A model generated the notes under the pieces. That model was given only the letters and a program-made list of their open reading frames with translations, ran no database searches and was not told where the DNA came from. The translations under genes were made by a program, and so were the position numbers. A stretch of DNA of 6,315 nucleotides from Acidimicrobiales bacterium (lineage in GTDB: Bacteria; Actinomycetota; Acidimicrobiia; Acidimicrobiales; JAKAVM01), in the NCBI GenBank assembly GCA_027451785.1, contig DAIDIS010000207.1, forward strand, positions 1-6,315, given 5' to 3'. Positions 6,047 through 6,315 of this stretch are shown one piece after another (within the stretch, counting starts at the first letter, position 1; each line of letters begins with the position of its first letter).

Positions 6047-6315
6047 GAGGCACGACCGGGAACTCTCTGGAAAGCAAAACCTCCCAACCAGCTCCTGCCG
6101 CCAGGACTGGCGGACGTTCTTCACGTAGCGCACTTGCCGAGCGAGCATTGTCCGTACGAGATAGGGCTCACTCAAATTCGGAACGCTACAAGTGGATCGC
6201 CTTGTCCAACACCACGCTTGGAATGCTTATGGCGACCATCAACCAGTCGATCCTTCTCATAGCTATGCCCGATATATTCCGGGGCATCGGCCTCAATCCC
6301 TTAGTTCCTGCCAAC
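6043..6315 (+). CDS. DHA2-family MFS exporter, N-terminal part (3' end outside window)
   Basis: ATG at 6043-6045 overlaps the preceding stop codon (TGA 6044-6046), and the frame stays open to the right edge, giving 91 residues. A polar, basic N-terminal tail of about 48 residues precedes YKWIALSNTTLGMLMATINQ, then SILLIAMPDIFRGIGLNPLV. This is the start of the first transmembrane helix and the conserved loop of 14-segment DHA2 (EmrB/QacA-like) drug:proton antiporters; the N-Q-S-I-L-LIA-PDIF pattern is strongly typical of actinobacterial members. It is expected to sit in the cytoplasmic membrane and export small, often toxic compounds. The rest of the protein, including the other helices and the substrate-defining regions, is outside the window. 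The unusually long cytoplasmic tail before helix 1 is real only if the coupled ATG start is correct; the ATGA overlap supports it. Confidence 0.88.
   Translation, partial: MRGTTGNSLESKTSQPAPAARTGGRSSRSALAERALSVRDRAHSNSERYKWIALSNTTLGMLMATINQSILLIAMPDIFRGIGLNPLVPAN

Noticed and set aside
1..6315. tRNA, rRNA, CRISPR array, riboswitch or intact insertion sequence
   Set aside because: No cloverleaf-like T-loop motif, no regularly spaced short repeats with unique spacers, and no paired terminal inverted repeats were seen by eye; the only spaced repeats are in-frame within the coding sequence at the left edge.

Overview
The window looks like chromosomal DNA of a moderately G+C-rich Gram-positive actinobacterium. 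The best clue is the left edge, which carries the 3' end of a protein built from GYWLV-x-SDGGI-FAFGDA repeats. I associate these with Actinobacteria, especially acidophilic Acidimicrobiia. The MMPL and DHA2-type exporters with MarR regulators fit that setting. Genus is not determinable from sequence alone.

Layout: (1) 1-647, + strand, C-terminal part of a GYWLV-repeat protein, entering from the left. (2) 648-1611, a decayed stretch with no intact gene. It contains a frameshifted N-terminal remnant of an IS630-type transposase (about 851-1107) and a C-terminal remnant of an acyltransferase-3 membrane protein (about 1310-1615). (3) 1612-3110, - strand, a MarR regulator (3110-2517) followed by an RhlG-like short-chain dehydrogenase/reductase (2421-1612). 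(4) 3177-5384, + strand, a complete 735-residue MMPL/RND exporter diverging from the MarR gene across a 66-bp operator-rich gap. (5) 5462-6046, + strand, a second, different MarR regulator behind an 8-6-8 inverted repeat that overlaps its probable promoter. Its stop codon overlaps the start of (6), a DHA2-family MFS exporter beginning at 6043 and running off the right edge.

Functionally, 1612-6315 reads as two adjacent MarR-controlled export modules. One is a divergent marR/MMPL pair with an SDR enzyme downstream of the regulator. The other is a marR-MFS operon. Each has its own candidate operator, and the two operator sequences differ, so the regulators probably sense and bind separately. 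Substrates cannot be read from the sequence. The RhlG-like reductase beside an MMPL protein (a family that often exports lipids) weakly suggests a lipid or fatty-acid-derived compound. I found no RNA gene, CRISPR array, intact insertion sequence or clearly novel system. The most useful observations are the two operators, the hidden pseudogene remnants in the apparent gap, and a recent in-frame duplication in the repeat protein.
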